The notes under the pieces are model-generated. The model was not told the DNA's origin, searched no databases, and was given only the letters and a program-made list of their open reading frames with translations. A DNA stretch of 64,000 nt from Mucilaginibacter aurantiaciroseus. Lineage in GTDB: Bacteria > Bacteroidota > Bacteroidia > Sphingobacteriales > Sphingobacteriaceae. This document shows, in pieces, positions 34,322 to 42,336 of the stretch. Position 1 is the first letter of the stretch; each line of letters begins with the position of its first letter. The DNA lies in contig NZ_JAMXOF010000001.1 in assembly GCF_024055595.1 (NCBI RefSeq), positions 992,001 through 1,056,000 of the forward strand. The letters are read 5' to 3'. The position numbers and the translations under genes were made by a program.

Positions 34322-34341
34322 ACGATAAATTTCTTTATCGT
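34322..34341. other. Small perfect hairpin after the MBL gene
   Basis: ACGATAAA (34322-34329), TTTC, TTTATCGT (34334-34341). It lies just after the stop of the MBL gene, in front of rpoD. It has no T-run on the minus strand, so terminator function is uncertain. Confidence 0.35.
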
Positions 34342-34348
34342 TAAAAAA

Positions 34349-35188
34349 TCAAAACTCGGCCAGTTTAAACACCTCTTTCACCCTGATGCCTCTTTCGGTT
34401 TGTTGCAGCGTGCAGCATTCGTTTATAGGGTCGTGTTCCAGGTACAGGATGTATTCTTTTTCTACCGCCTCATTCCAATAAACTTTACGTTCTTCCAACG
34501 TTTTCAGCGGGAACATGTCATAAGCCATTACATAGGGTAGGGGCACGTGGCCTACAGATGGCAGCAGATCTGCCATGTATAAAACCTGTTTGCCTTTATA
34601 ATTTATCAGCGGCAGCATCATAGCATCGGTATGGCCGTAGGCAAGCTTTATGCTGATGTCACCTGTAAAACTTACACCTTCTTCAGCGTTTATAAATTTG
34701 AGCTGGCCACTTTCCTGTATCGGCAAAATATTCTCTTTCAGGAACGATGATTTCTCGCGGTCGTTAGGATTAACTGCCCAGTCCCAGTGCTGCGGGTTGC
34801 TCCAGTAGGTTGCATTCTTAAACGCGGGTAATAGTTTTTCACCATCGCGCTTTACAGCTCCACCAACATGGTCAAAATGCAGGTGGGTTAAAATCACATC
34901 GGTAATATCATCGCGGTGGAAACCTTTAGCGGCTAACGAACTATCCATGGTAGCATCGCCATGCAAATAATAATGACTAAAAAACTTCTCGTCCTGCTTA
35001 TCGCCAATGCCCGTATCAACAAGGATCAGTCGATTGCCATCCTCTATCAGCAGGCAGCGCATGGCCCAGGTGCACAAGTTTTTATCGTCGGCGGGGTTTG
35101 TTTTTTGCCATATAGCCTTGGGTACAACGCCAAACATCGCGCCGCCGTCCAGTTTAAAAAAGCCGGTATCAATGGTATGTAGCTTCAT
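34349..35188 (-). CDS. MBL-fold metallo-hydrolase (lactonase-like)
   Basis: A 279-residue metallo-beta-lactamase-fold enzyme. The two-zinc motif T-H-L-H-F-D-H-V-G-G is near residue 105, L-V-D-T-G-I-G near 60, G-H-T-D-A near 192 and Y-M-A-D-L-L-P near 215. The domain arrangement is that of the AHL-lactonase/YtnP-like group, but many members act on other esters or lactones. There is no signal peptide. I start at ATG 35188 (M-K-L-H-T-I-D-T-G-F-F); the frame extends 15 codons upstream but that part looks non-coding. A dispersed repeat lies directly upstream. Confidence 0.87.
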   Translation of the reverse strand: MKLHTIDTGFFKLDGGAMFGVVPKAIWQKTNPADDKNLCTWAMRCLLIEDGNRLILVDTGIGDKQDEKFFSHYYLHGDATMDSSLAAKGFHRDDITDVILTHLHFDHVGGAVKRDGEKLLPAFKNATYWSNPQHWDWAVNPNDREKSSFLKENILPIQESGQLKFINAEEGVSFTGDISIKLAYGHTDAMMLPLINYKGKQVLYMADLLPSVGHVPLPYVMAYDMFPLKTLEERKVYWNEAVEKEYILYLEHDPINECCTLQQTERGIRVKEVFKLAEF

Positions 35189-35226
35189 GGTAACTCGGTT
35201 TATTAAAAAGTGAAAGTAAAATTTTA

Positions 35227-35319
35227 ACCACAAAGTACACAGAGGTTTTTTACATAGGTCAAAAAGCCGTGCATTACGCTCTGTATTCTTTGTGTTTTTT
35301 CTTAGTGCCTCTTGTGGTT
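35227..35319. repeat. ACCACAAAG...CTTGTGGT inverted repeat element, copy 2
   Basis: Left end ACCACAAAGTACACAGAG (35227-35244), right part CTCTGTATTCTTTGTG and CTTGTGGT (35311-35318). It is related to the element at 19349-19423. Non-coding, between the MBL gene and the dead alcohol dehydrogenase. Confidence 0.6.
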
Positions 35320-35426
35320 AAATACTTTTATGAGTTTTAATTGCATAGTTTAAATAATAATATTTCTTAAAATTATTATTCTGTAACCCGTGATGTAATT
35401 TGAAACTAACGAAAACAAAAAATATT

Positions 35427-35879
35427 ACGAAAGCAGCAGTATTTCACAAACCTGGCGATATTAGATACGAAACTGTAGAAGACCCACTGATAGAAAACCC
35501 AAGGGATGTTATCCTGAAGTAACCTCAACCGCCATTTGCGGATCCGACCTGCATATTTTGAGCGGCGGTGTACCTCAAAGAGACTACGGTATAAAGCGGT
35601 TCGACGGACGGGTACGGTATCTATAATGGGCGTATATGGTTCTACTTACGATAACTTCCCAATTCACCGCATGTTTGATAAAGGCAACACGGTAAAACAA
35701 GGTCAGACACCGGTAATGACCAACTCGATCATTTGATCGAGTTGGTGAAAGAAAAAAAGGTTGTGTTAGATGACATCATTAGCCACAGGTTACCGCTTAG
35801 CGGGGTTATCAAAGGTTAAGAGATCTTCGACAAGAAGGAAGACGACTGTGTTAAGGTTGTTTTAAACCCCTGGGAATAG
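35427..35879 (+). pseudogene. Zinc-dependent alcohol dehydrogenase, heavily eroded
   Basis: The frame begins T-K-A-A-V-F-H-K-P-G-D-I-R-Y where the start codon should be ATG but reads ACG (35427-35429). After V-I-L-K a one-base loss causes a stop, and in the next frame S-T-A-I-C-G-S-D-L-H-I-L-S-G-G-V-P follows. Then about 700 bases are missing, and the C-terminal part resumes with G-T-V-S-I-M-G-V-Y-G and M-F-D-K-G. After another frame change it runs on to a TAA and finally V-K-V-V-L-N-P-W-E-stop at 35877-35879. The ancestor was a medium-chain Zn alcohol dehydrogenase. It is certainly non-functional. Confidence 0.82.
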
Positions 35880-35918
35880 GAATAATACCCGGTAAATATT
35901 AAATTTCAAGTTGTAATA

Positions 35919-35951
35919 GAAGACGGGCTGGTTTTTAACCAGTCTCTTTTT
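35919..35951 (+). terminator. Stem-loop after the dead alcohol dehydrogenase gene
   Basis: CTGGTT (35928-35933), TTT, AACCAG (35937-35942), extended by AGA/TCT with a bulge, and followed by CTTTTTG. It is probably the original terminator of the now broken gene. Confidence 0.7.
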
Positions 35952-35990
35952 GTTTATAGCCTTTGTCAAATCAGCTAACATTTCTTTTCT

Positions 35991-36707
35991 TTGTTTGACA
36001 AATTAAAGACAAACTTGAAAGATATTTTTGGACAGGCACTATTCGACTATTTTAAAGGCGAAGGCGGGCATAAACTTTGGATAAATAATACTTACGGACC
36101 TAAAGAGGAAATGCCGCAGGATATTTATTTCCGCACCGAAGAGGAAATGCCCGAACTGGAACTTATTGCCCTTAATAACTGCAGGGGTAAGGTTTTAGAT
36201 ATTGGCGCAGGCGCAGGTAGCCACGCTTTAATCTTACAGGATAAAGGCCTGGATGTTAACGCGCTGGATATATCTGACCTTGCCGTAACCATAATGCTGC
36301 AGCGTGGCGTTAAACACGCGATAGCTGCAGATATATTTACTTATCAGCAAGGTGAATACGACACCTTATTACTGATGATGAACGGTATCGGACTATGCGG
36401 TACCATTCAACAATTACGCTTGTTTTTACAGCATACCAAAACGCTTCTGAACAAGGGCGGGCAATTATTATTCGATTCTTCTGATATTGCTTACTTGTAT
36501 GAAGGTGACCTGCCTAATAGCTTAGACTACTACGGCGAGTTATCCTATAGGTACGCCTATCAAAGCCATAAAACCGATTGGTTTAAGTGGCTTTATATTG
36601 ATGCAGAAAAACTAAAAATCATAGCTGCCGAAGAAGGCTGGGCGGCAGAGGTTTTGTATGAAGATGATATGGATCAATACCTGGCGAGGTTAACACCGGT
36701 TAATTAA
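35991..36707 (+). CDS. Class I SAM-dependent methyltransferase
   Basis: A 238-residue protein with the SAM-binding motif V-L-D-I-G-A-G-A-G-S-H-A-L near residue 65, an acidic motif II (V-N-A-L-D-I-S near 87) and a motif with N-K-G-G-Q-L-L-F-D-S-S-D near 155. The N-terminal 60 residues include W-I-N-N-T-Y-G and the acidic run E-E-E-M-P-E-L-E-L. The start is TTG at 35991, the only start before the conserved core. The substrate is unknown. The GH130-like gene begins 6 bases after its stop, so they form an operon. Confidence 0.82.
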   Translation: MFDKLKTNLKDIFGQALFDYFKGEGGHKLWINNTYGPKEEMPQDIYFRTEEEMPELELIALNNCRGKVLDIGAGAGSHALILQDKGLDVNALDISDLAVTIMLQRGVKHAIAADIFTYQQGEYDTLLLMMNGIGLCGTIQQLRLFLQHTKTLLNKGGQLLFDSSDIAYLYEGDLPNSLDYYGELSYRYAYQSHKTDWFKWLYIDAEKLKIIAAEEGWAAEVLYEDDMDQYLARLTPVN

Positions 36708-36713
36708 GAAAGT

Positions 36714-37877
36714 ATGAAAAACGTTTACAGGTTCATCAAGATTGTAGTCCTGCTGATATTAACAGCAGGCACGGTATCGGCACAAAATGAAAAATTGCCT
36801 GCCTGGGCTTTTGGCCCCTTTACTAGGCCTACAGGGGTAAACCCGCTCATCAGCCCCGATACCACCACGCGTTTTTATGACCCTATGCGCAAACGGCAAA
36901 TGGATTGGGAATCGAACGATACGTTTAACCCGGCAGCAACCATAAAAAACGGTAAGATCTATATCCTTTACCGCGCCGAAGATAAATCTGGAACAGGAAT
37001 AGGCGGCCGTACATCGCGCCTTGGTTTGGCGGAAAGCAGTAACGGCACAACGGTTAAACGTTTGCCGGTGCCAGTGCTTTATCCGGATAACGACAGCCAG
37101 AAAGAATTTGAATGGACAGGCGGTTGCGAAGACCCGCGTGTAGCCATGGTAGCCGACGGTACCTACGTGGTTTTCTACACCCAATGGAACCACGATATGC
37201 CGCGCCTTGGCGTAGCTACATCCAAAGACTTAAAGAAATGGGTAAAGCACGGTCCTATCTTTCGTAAAGCTTATAATGGTAAATTCTTTAACATTGCCAG
37301 TAAATCTGCATCTATCATCACCAAATTGGTAAATGGCAAGCAGGTTATAGCCAAAATAAACGGTAAATATTGGATGTATTGGGGCGAACTGGGGGTGTTT
37401 GCAGCCACATCAACCGATTTAATAAACTGGTCGCCGTTGATGAATGAAGATGGTAGCCTAAAAGCGCTGATATCGCCCCGTAAAAACTATTTCGATAGTG
37501 ACCTTACCGAATGCGGCCCGCCCGCTATCATGACACCTAAAGGCATCTTGTTACTATACAACGGTAAAAACAATAAAGACCATGGGGATAAGCATTACAC
37601 CGCCAACTCATATTGCGGCGGACAGGTTATGTTTTCGTCAACAGACCCAACAAAGGCTATAAGCCGTTTAGATAAACCGTTTTTTGTACCGCAAGAAGCA
37701 TTTGAAAAAAGCGGGCAGTACCCGGCAGGCACCGTATTTATGGAAGGATTGGTATATTTTAAAAAAAAATGGTTCCTTTATTATGGGTGTGCTGATTCTA
37801 GGGTGGGGGTAGCCGTCTTTAATCCGCTAAACAAAGCAGTAAGTGAGGGTGTCCCATTCTGTCCCATTCAGAAATAA
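36714..37877 (+). CDS. GH130-like glycosidase/phosphorylase, exported
   Basis: A 387-residue protein with a signal peptide (about residues 1-23, ending T-V-S-A-Q) and a five-bladed beta-propeller as in GH130. D-T-F-N-P-A-A near 65, the W-T-G-G-C-E-D-P-R-V motif near 133 with the conserved Asp, and Y-Y-G-C-A-D-S-R-V near 361 mark the family. GH130 enzymes phosphorolyse or hydrolyse beta-mannosides. Being exported, this one is more likely a periplasmic hydrolase-type member than a cytoplasmic phosphorylase, an inference. It is the second gene of an operon with the methyltransferase. Confidence 0.87.
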   Translation: MKNVYRFIKIVVLLILTAGTVSAQNEKLPAWAFGPFTRPTGVNPLISPDTTTRFYDPMRKRQMDWESNDTFNPAATIKNGKIYILYRAEDKSGTGIGGRTSRLGLAESSNGTTVKRLPVPVLYPDNDSQKEFEWTGGCEDPRVAMVADGTYVVFYTQWNHDMPRLGVATSKDLKKWVKHGPIFRKAYNGKFFNIASKSASIITKLVNGKQVIAKINGKYWMYWGELGVFAATSTDLINWSPLMNEDGSLKALISPRKNYFDSDLTECGPPAIMTPKGILLLYNGKNNKDHGDKHYTANSYCGGQVMFSSTDPTKAISRLDKPFFVPQEAFEKSGQYPAGTVFMEGLVYFKKKWFLYYGCADSRVGVAVFNPLNKAVSEGVPFCPIQK

Positions 37878-38181
37878 GTGAGACACCTTTGTTTTTTTAT
37901 TTAATTAATTGTTTAACAAGTATATAAAATTATTTGTGTAAAGTAATTATTTAGCTAAGGTGGTATTTTTTAAAAATACAAATTATTAAATATCAAGTAG
38001 TTGTATATTTATAATTATCTGGTTATAAATTGTGGGACACTATATAAGTGTATCTAATAAAGCTTATGTACAATTTTTTTTAATATATTGTTTTCATCAA
38101 TTGTAATTTTTTTGCTGGAATTGAAATTTTATATATATTTACAAAATATAACCCTAATTAGTGCACCAGCATACCAGATAA
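37878..38181. other. AT-rich 304-base intergenic region
   Basis: Very AT-rich spacer between the GH130 gene and the 38.2-43.4 kb locus. I see no coding frame and no clear TAnnTTTG box. It must carry the promoter of the following exported-protein gene. The last codons of the preceding gene contain a GTCCCATTC direct repeat (near 37851 and 37861). Confidence 0.4.
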
Positions 38182-38733
38182 GTGAAAAGGTTTTTTGCCC
38201 TATTCTTATTAAGCATACATCTGTTTAACACGGGCGGCTATACTTTTGCCTTTCAATATTTCATCCACCAGTCCGAGCTTAGCATTATTAAAAACATTTA
38301 CGAAAACAAAGTAGATGCTACTCAACTTGTCCAAATTAAGGTACCTGTAAACAATAAAGGCATAACCAACTGGCCCGATTATGAACGTGTACAAGGGCAA
38401 ATTCAACTAAAGGATGGCTTTTATAACTACGTTGGCGTTAAAATGACGCAGGATACCATGTTTTTAGTTTGTGTTGCCAATAGCACAAAAACGAAATTAT
38501 TTAATGCCAATATTATAGTAGCAAAAAATGTAAGTGATGCCCCCTTAAGTAAAAAGGGCGAAGCACCTGCAAAAAAAGCACCCTCATCAGTTTCGGAATA
38601 CAACAACCCTGTGGTTAGTTATAGCTTCCTTTGTTTTGATGATTCTGTAGAAAGAATAGTAATCCCTATATCTTCCAAATTGACAAGTCCTTATATTAAA
38701 TCGCCGGGTAAACCTCCCAATTACATCAGCTGA
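38182..38733 (+). CDS. Exported hypothetical protein, first gene of an unrecognised envelope locus
   Basis: A 183-residue protein starting at GTG 38182, with an N-terminal hydrophobic segment (K-R-F-F-A-L-F-L-L-S-I-H-L-F) and F-A-F-Q-Y near 23; the segment may be a signal peptide or an anchor. The soluble part has an I-K-V-P-V-N-N-K-G-I strand near 53, Y-E-R-V-Q-G-Q-I near 68, and a Lys/Ala/Pro-rich linker near 130. I have no firm family name, though proteins of this general appearance stand next to outer-membrane receptors in Bacteroidota. The first strongly spaced gene downstream is the beta-barrel at 38924. Confidence 0.65.
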   Translation: MKRFFALFLLSIHLFNTGGYTFAFQYFIHQSELSIIKNIYENKVDATQLVQIKVPVNNKGITNWPDYERVQGQIQLKDGFYNYVGVKMTQDTMFLVCVANSTKTKLFNANIIVAKNVSDAPLSKKGEAPAKKAPSSVSEYNNPVVSYSFLCFDDSVERIVIPISSKLTSPYIKSPGKPPNYIS

Positions 38734-38841
38734 TTAATATATTCCAAAAGATTTATTGTTTCTTAGTTAAGACTGTTGAAAGATCTGTGCATTTGTCGTA
38801 TGCATCATGTTTTTTTAAGCCTAATTAAGATGAAAAATATC

Positions 38842-38886
38842 AAGCATCAGCTACTGATTTGTGAGATTTTTAGCAGCTGATGCTTT
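38842..38886 (+). promoter_or_regulatory. Long stem-loop ahead of the beta-barrel operon
   Basis: AAGCATCAGCT (38842-38852) pairs with AGCTGATGCTT (38875-38885) around 22 bases. It could end transcription from the upstream gene or act in the leader of the next; no long T-run follows. Confidence 0.45.
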
Positions 38887-38923
38887 ATAAAGTCTATCTA
38901 AGTCCATTATTTTAAATTATTAT

Positions 38924-39865
38924 ATGAAACACTGTTTACAATATATAAGCAGGTATTTTTTTGCCATTTTGGCTTGCGTCGCTTTCACTCAATCGGTAAG
39001 CGCCCAAACCGAAAATGATGCACTAATGATACCCAAAAACTTCTTCTGCGCTGCCGGCCTATATACCCACAATAGCTGGGATAAATACTGGGAAGGCACC
39101 TTCAAACGCGAAAACCTAAACTTAGGAACCATCAGTAGCAACGTTTATGCTGTGGGTGGTAACTACGGGTTAAGTAACAGGGTTAACTTATTGTTCATGA
39201 TTCCTTATATCAAAACAAACGCATCTGCAGGTACCCTTAGGGGCCAAAGCGGCATACAGGATATTAACCTTGCCGTTAAATGGATGGCTATAAAGCAGGA
39301 GGTAGGCAGTGGCTTACTAAGCTTACATGCTATTTTAAACGGTAGCTTACCTTTAGGCAATTACCAGGCAGATTATTTGCCATTAGCAATTGGCTCGCGC
39401 AGCAAAAGCGTTGGCTTAAAAGCATTGATTAACTATCAAACAGGCCGTTTTTTCGTAGCCGGTTCCGGTCAGTACTTACGCAGGAGTAACATCACCATTG
39501 ATAAAGATTCTTACTACACTACCGAAATGCATTATACCGACCAGGTTGCATTGCCAAATATGACTAACTTTTTGTTCAGCACCGGTTACCGTAGCTTAAA
39601 ATTCAACGCGGAAGCGGTTGTAACCAAAATAAACACCATTGGTGGGTTTGATATCACCAAAAATAATATGCCTTTCCCAAGCAATAATATGGACGCTACC
39701 TCTGTGGGTGCCATTTTTAAATACAGCTTTCAAAATGTTGCGGGTTTAGAACTTACCGGAGGGGGTAGCTACGTAGTTGATGGCCGTAACGTTGGCCAAA
39801 ACAAGTCGTTTTTTGCCGGTGTTTACTATGTATTTTCTGTTAAAAAGGATAAATCTGATAAATAA
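38924..39865 (+). CDS. Outer-membrane beta-barrel protein A of the haloperoxidase-type locus
   Basis: A 313-residue exported protein with a signal peptide (cleavage after S-V-S-A-Q near 28) followed by alternating hydrophobic and polar strands (L-G-T-I-S-S-N-V-Y-A-V-G-G-N-Y-G, V-N-L-L-F-M-I-P-Y-I) and a final aromatic strand F-F-A-G-V-Y-Y-V-F-S-V. This resembles the MetA-pathway/transporter-like barrels of Bacteroidota. The gene is followed after 8 bases by the lipoprotein gene, so the two are co-transcribed. Its role might be passage of a substrate or product for the neighbouring enzyme, which is inference from position only. Confidence 0.75.
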   Translation: MKHCLQYISRYFFAILACVAFTQSVSAQTENDALMIPKNFFCAAGLYTHNSWDKYWEGTFKRENLNLGTISSNVYAVGGNYGLSNRVNLLFMIPYIKTNASAGTLRGQSGIQDINLAVKWMAIKQEVGSGLLSLHAILNGSLPLGNYQADYLPLAIGSRSKSVGLKALINYQTGRFFVAGSGQYLRRSNITIDKDSYYTTEMHYTDQVALPNMTNFLFSTGYRSLKFNAEAVVTKINTIGGFDITKNNMPFPSNNMDATSVGAIFKYSFQNVAGLELTGGGSYVVDGRNVGQNKSFFAGVYYVFSVKKDKSDK

Positions 39866-39873
39866 GAATTGTG

Positions 39874-41433
39874 ATGAAAAAGAATATATATAAAGTATTA
39901 CCAATTATGATGATGATCGCCCTTGCGGTTTTCAGTTCATCATGTAAAAAAGATATCCAGGAAAAGGACCGCAGCGAGGATTACCCTGCTTTGGCGCCAA
40001 GCAATTTAGACCTTAATGCTGATGTGTGGACACCGATCCTAACTGCATCTAACACGTTTACAATTGCTGCGCCGGATGCGATCACCACGCCAAATTATTT
40101 GGCCGACCTAAATGAGATAAAAAGCTACCAGCGTAACCTTACCAGCGAACAAAGGGATATTATTAAATACTGGAGCGCAGGCTCGGTGTTACGCTGGAAC
40201 GAGATCTTGCGCGAACTGGTTGCAAAACACAACCTGCCGCCATACCAAAAGGAGGATGGCACTTACCCGTTCCCAAGTGCGGCTAACCCGCTGGCTTATC
40301 CGTTGTTCCCTTTCTCTAACCCACCTTATGCAGCACGTGCCTACGCTTATGTAAGCGCGGCGCAATATGATGCACTGGTGCAGGCATGGAAGTTTAAGAA
40401 ACAGTTTAACCGCGCAGCACCATATATTAACGATGTAAACGTGCAGGCTTTGGTGCCAAAATCAACGTTGCCATCATACCCAAGCGAGGATGCGGTTGTG
40501 GCAGGTGTTACCGGTAAAATGATGGAACTCCTTTTCCCAGGCGACTTGGATTATATCCAAAAGAAAGTTGCCGAAGAAAAACTATACCGTATTATGGCCG
40601 GTGCCAACACCCGCTCTGATATGGATGCAGGCGAAAACCTAGGTAAACAGGTTGCTGCCATATTTTTAGCCCGCGCCCGTTCTGATAAAGCAGGTGCAGC
40701 TATTGGTACGCAGGCCGATTGGGATAACTTTGCAACTACAACTACCGCAGCGGGTAACACCCCATGGATAAGTTTAGAATTGCCTAAACGCCCGCCGATG
40801 TTGCCGTTGTTTACAAAGGTTATACCGTTCTTGTTCCCAACAACTACCGTAGTTGCTTTACGCCCTGCGCCGCCATACAAACCGGGTAGTACCGAGTTTC
40901 AGAAAGAAAGCGACGAGGTATTGGCAATGAGTAACAACCATAGCCGCGAACATGAGCGTATCACCGCTTTTTGGGCAGATGGTGTAGGTACGGTAACCCC
41001 CCCGGGCCACTGGAACACCATTGCAGCCGATGAGTTTGTAAAACATAATTACAGCGAAGTACGCTGGGCACGCAATCTCGCTTTACTTAATATGGCCGAA
41101 ATGGATGCTGCCATTGTGTGCTGGGATGCTAAGTATTTTTACTTTAACCCACGCCCCACGCAGATGGTAATGAATATTAAAACGCTCATAGGAATCCCTA
41201 ACTTTCCGTCATATACATCAGGACACTCAAACTTTAGCGGCGCGGCTGCAACAGTGTTAGGTTATTTAGTTCCGGAGAAAGCAAGTGCTTTTATGGATAT
41301 GGCGCATGAAGCGGCAATGTCGAGGCTTTACGGTGCTATCCACTACCGCAGCGATTGCGAAGTTGGCTTACAAACCGGTATAAAAGTTGGCGAATATGCT
41401 GTTGCCCGTGGCAAAGCAGATGGGTCTAATTAA
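39874..41433 (+). CDS. Vanadium-dependent haloperoxidase / PAP2-type lipoprotein
   Basis: A 519-residue protein with lipobox F-S-S-S-C near residue 24. Its C-terminal half has the three phosphate/vanadate-binding motifs of the acid-phosphatase/vanadium-haloperoxidase superfamily: K-Y-F-Y-F-N-P-R-P near 418, P-S-Y-T-S-G-H-S-N near 445, and S-R-L-Y-G-A-I-H-Y-R-S-D near 482. Such proteins either oxidise halide with peroxide or cleave phosphate esters, and sequence alone does not decide. An N-terminal helical domain of about 300 residues is typical of the haloperoxidase branch. I use ATG 39874 rather than GTG 39871. It lies at the cell envelope between a barrel gene and a membrane-protein gene. 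Confidence 0.85.
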   Translation: MKKNIYKVLPIMMMIALAVFSSSCKKDIQEKDRSEDYPALAPSNLDLNADVWTPILTASNTFTIAAPDAITTPNYLADLNEIKSYQRNLTSEQRDIIKYWSAGSVLRWNEILRELVAKHNLPPYQKEDGTYPFPSAANPLAYPLFPFSNPPYAARAYAYVSAAQYDALVQAWKFKKQFNRAAPYINDVNVQALVPKSTLPSYPSEDAVVAGVTGKMMELLFPGDLDYIQKKVAEEKLYRIMAGANTRSDMDAGENLGKQVAAIFLARARSDKAGAAIGTQADWDNFATTTTAAGNTPWISLELPKRPPMLPLFTKVIPFLFPTTTVVALRPAPPYKPGSTEFQKESDEVLAMSNNHSREHERITAFWADGVGTVTPPGHWNTIAADEFVKHNYSEVRWARNLALLNMAEMDAAIVCWDAKYFYFNPRPTQMVMNIKTLIGIPNFPSYTSGHSNFSGAAATVLGYLVPEKASAFMDMAHEAAMSRLYGAIHYRSDCEVGLQTGIKVGEYAVARGKADGSN

Positions 41434-41446
41434 TAGATGAGACACA

Positions 41447-42238
41447 ATGCTTAGGACTGAACAAAAGATACATTACGTTTTACGGGTTGCCATAGCCATG
41501 TGCTTTATTGGGCACGGTATTTTTGGCATCATTACAAAAGAAGTATGGTGTAATTACTTTGCCGTTTTTGGTATTGGTACCGATACCGCCTACGCTTTAA
41601 TGCCATGGGTAGGGGCGGTGGATATACTGATGGGGGTTGTAATGCTGTTTTATCCAATACGCGCTATTGCTTTATGGCTGGTGATATGGGCAACTATTAC
41701 AGCATTTTTGCGCCCCGCATCAGGTGAGCCATTTGCCGAATTTATTGAGCGCGCGGGTAACTTTGGTGCTCCGCTCGCTTTGTTGATTCTGTCGGGTGGT
41801 ATAAAAAGCTTCCGCCAATTATTTGCGCGGATAGATGCTAATGCTTCGGTAGATGAAAAAACCATTAACAATGTATTCAATTGCCTAAAAATAGTTGGCT
41901 TCTTGTTAATGATAGGCCATGGTTGGTTAAATCTCATACAAAAGAAGAGCCTGCTTGGCCAATATGCATCACTTGGGTTTACAAGCCCTGCAAAAATGGC
42001 GCAATTTGTCGGTGTTTTTGAAATAGCGGCCGCTTTAATTATATTGATTAAACCCGTCCGCACGGTGCTGTTAGTATTCATCCTCTGGAAGATCTCAAGC
42101 GAATTGCTATACCCGCACTATGAGTTATTTGAGTGGATTGAACGTGGCGGCAGCTACGGCACTTTAATAGCTTTATGGTTTGCAACTAAACACTTTTTCT
42201 CAAATCTCACAATTGCGTCTCCACATACTAATAAATAA
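41447..42238 (+). CDS. Internally duplicated DoxX-like integral membrane protein
   Basis: A 263-residue protein made of two similar halves. Half one (about residues 20-118) contains F-I-G-H-G-I-F-G, V-G-A-V-D-I-L-M-G and F-I-E-R-A-G-N-F-G-A-P-L-A-L. Half two (about 148-250) contains M-I-G-H-G-W-L-N-L, V-G-V-F-E-I-A-A-A and W-I-E-R-G-G-S-Y-G-T-L-I-A-L. Each half has about four membrane segments and resembles the DoxX-like four-helix unit. The duplication gives an eight-helix protein with two conserved I-G-H-G and E-R-x-G motifs. It starts 13 bases after the lipoprotein gene, so it belongs to the same operon. Function unknown. Confidence 0.75.
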   Translation: MLRTEQKIHYVLRVAIAMCFIGHGIFGIITKEVWCNYFAVFGIGTDTAYALMPWVGAVDILMGVVMLFYPIRAIALWLVIWATITAFLRPASGEPFAEFIERAGNFGAPLALLILSGGIKSFRQLFARIDANASVDEKTINNVFNCLKIVGFLLMIGHGWLNLIQKKSLLGQYASLGFTSPAKMAQFVGVFEIAAALIILIKPVRTVLLVFILWKISSELLYPHYELFEWIERGGSYGTLIALWFATKHFFSNLTIASPHTNK

Positions 42239-42336
42239 TTAAAGGACTTCAACCTAAATATATCCTGTATTACAGGTCATGGCCGGGCCGGTTGGCTTGG
42301 CTGTACTTTACATTTAATTCATAACATACTTAAAAC

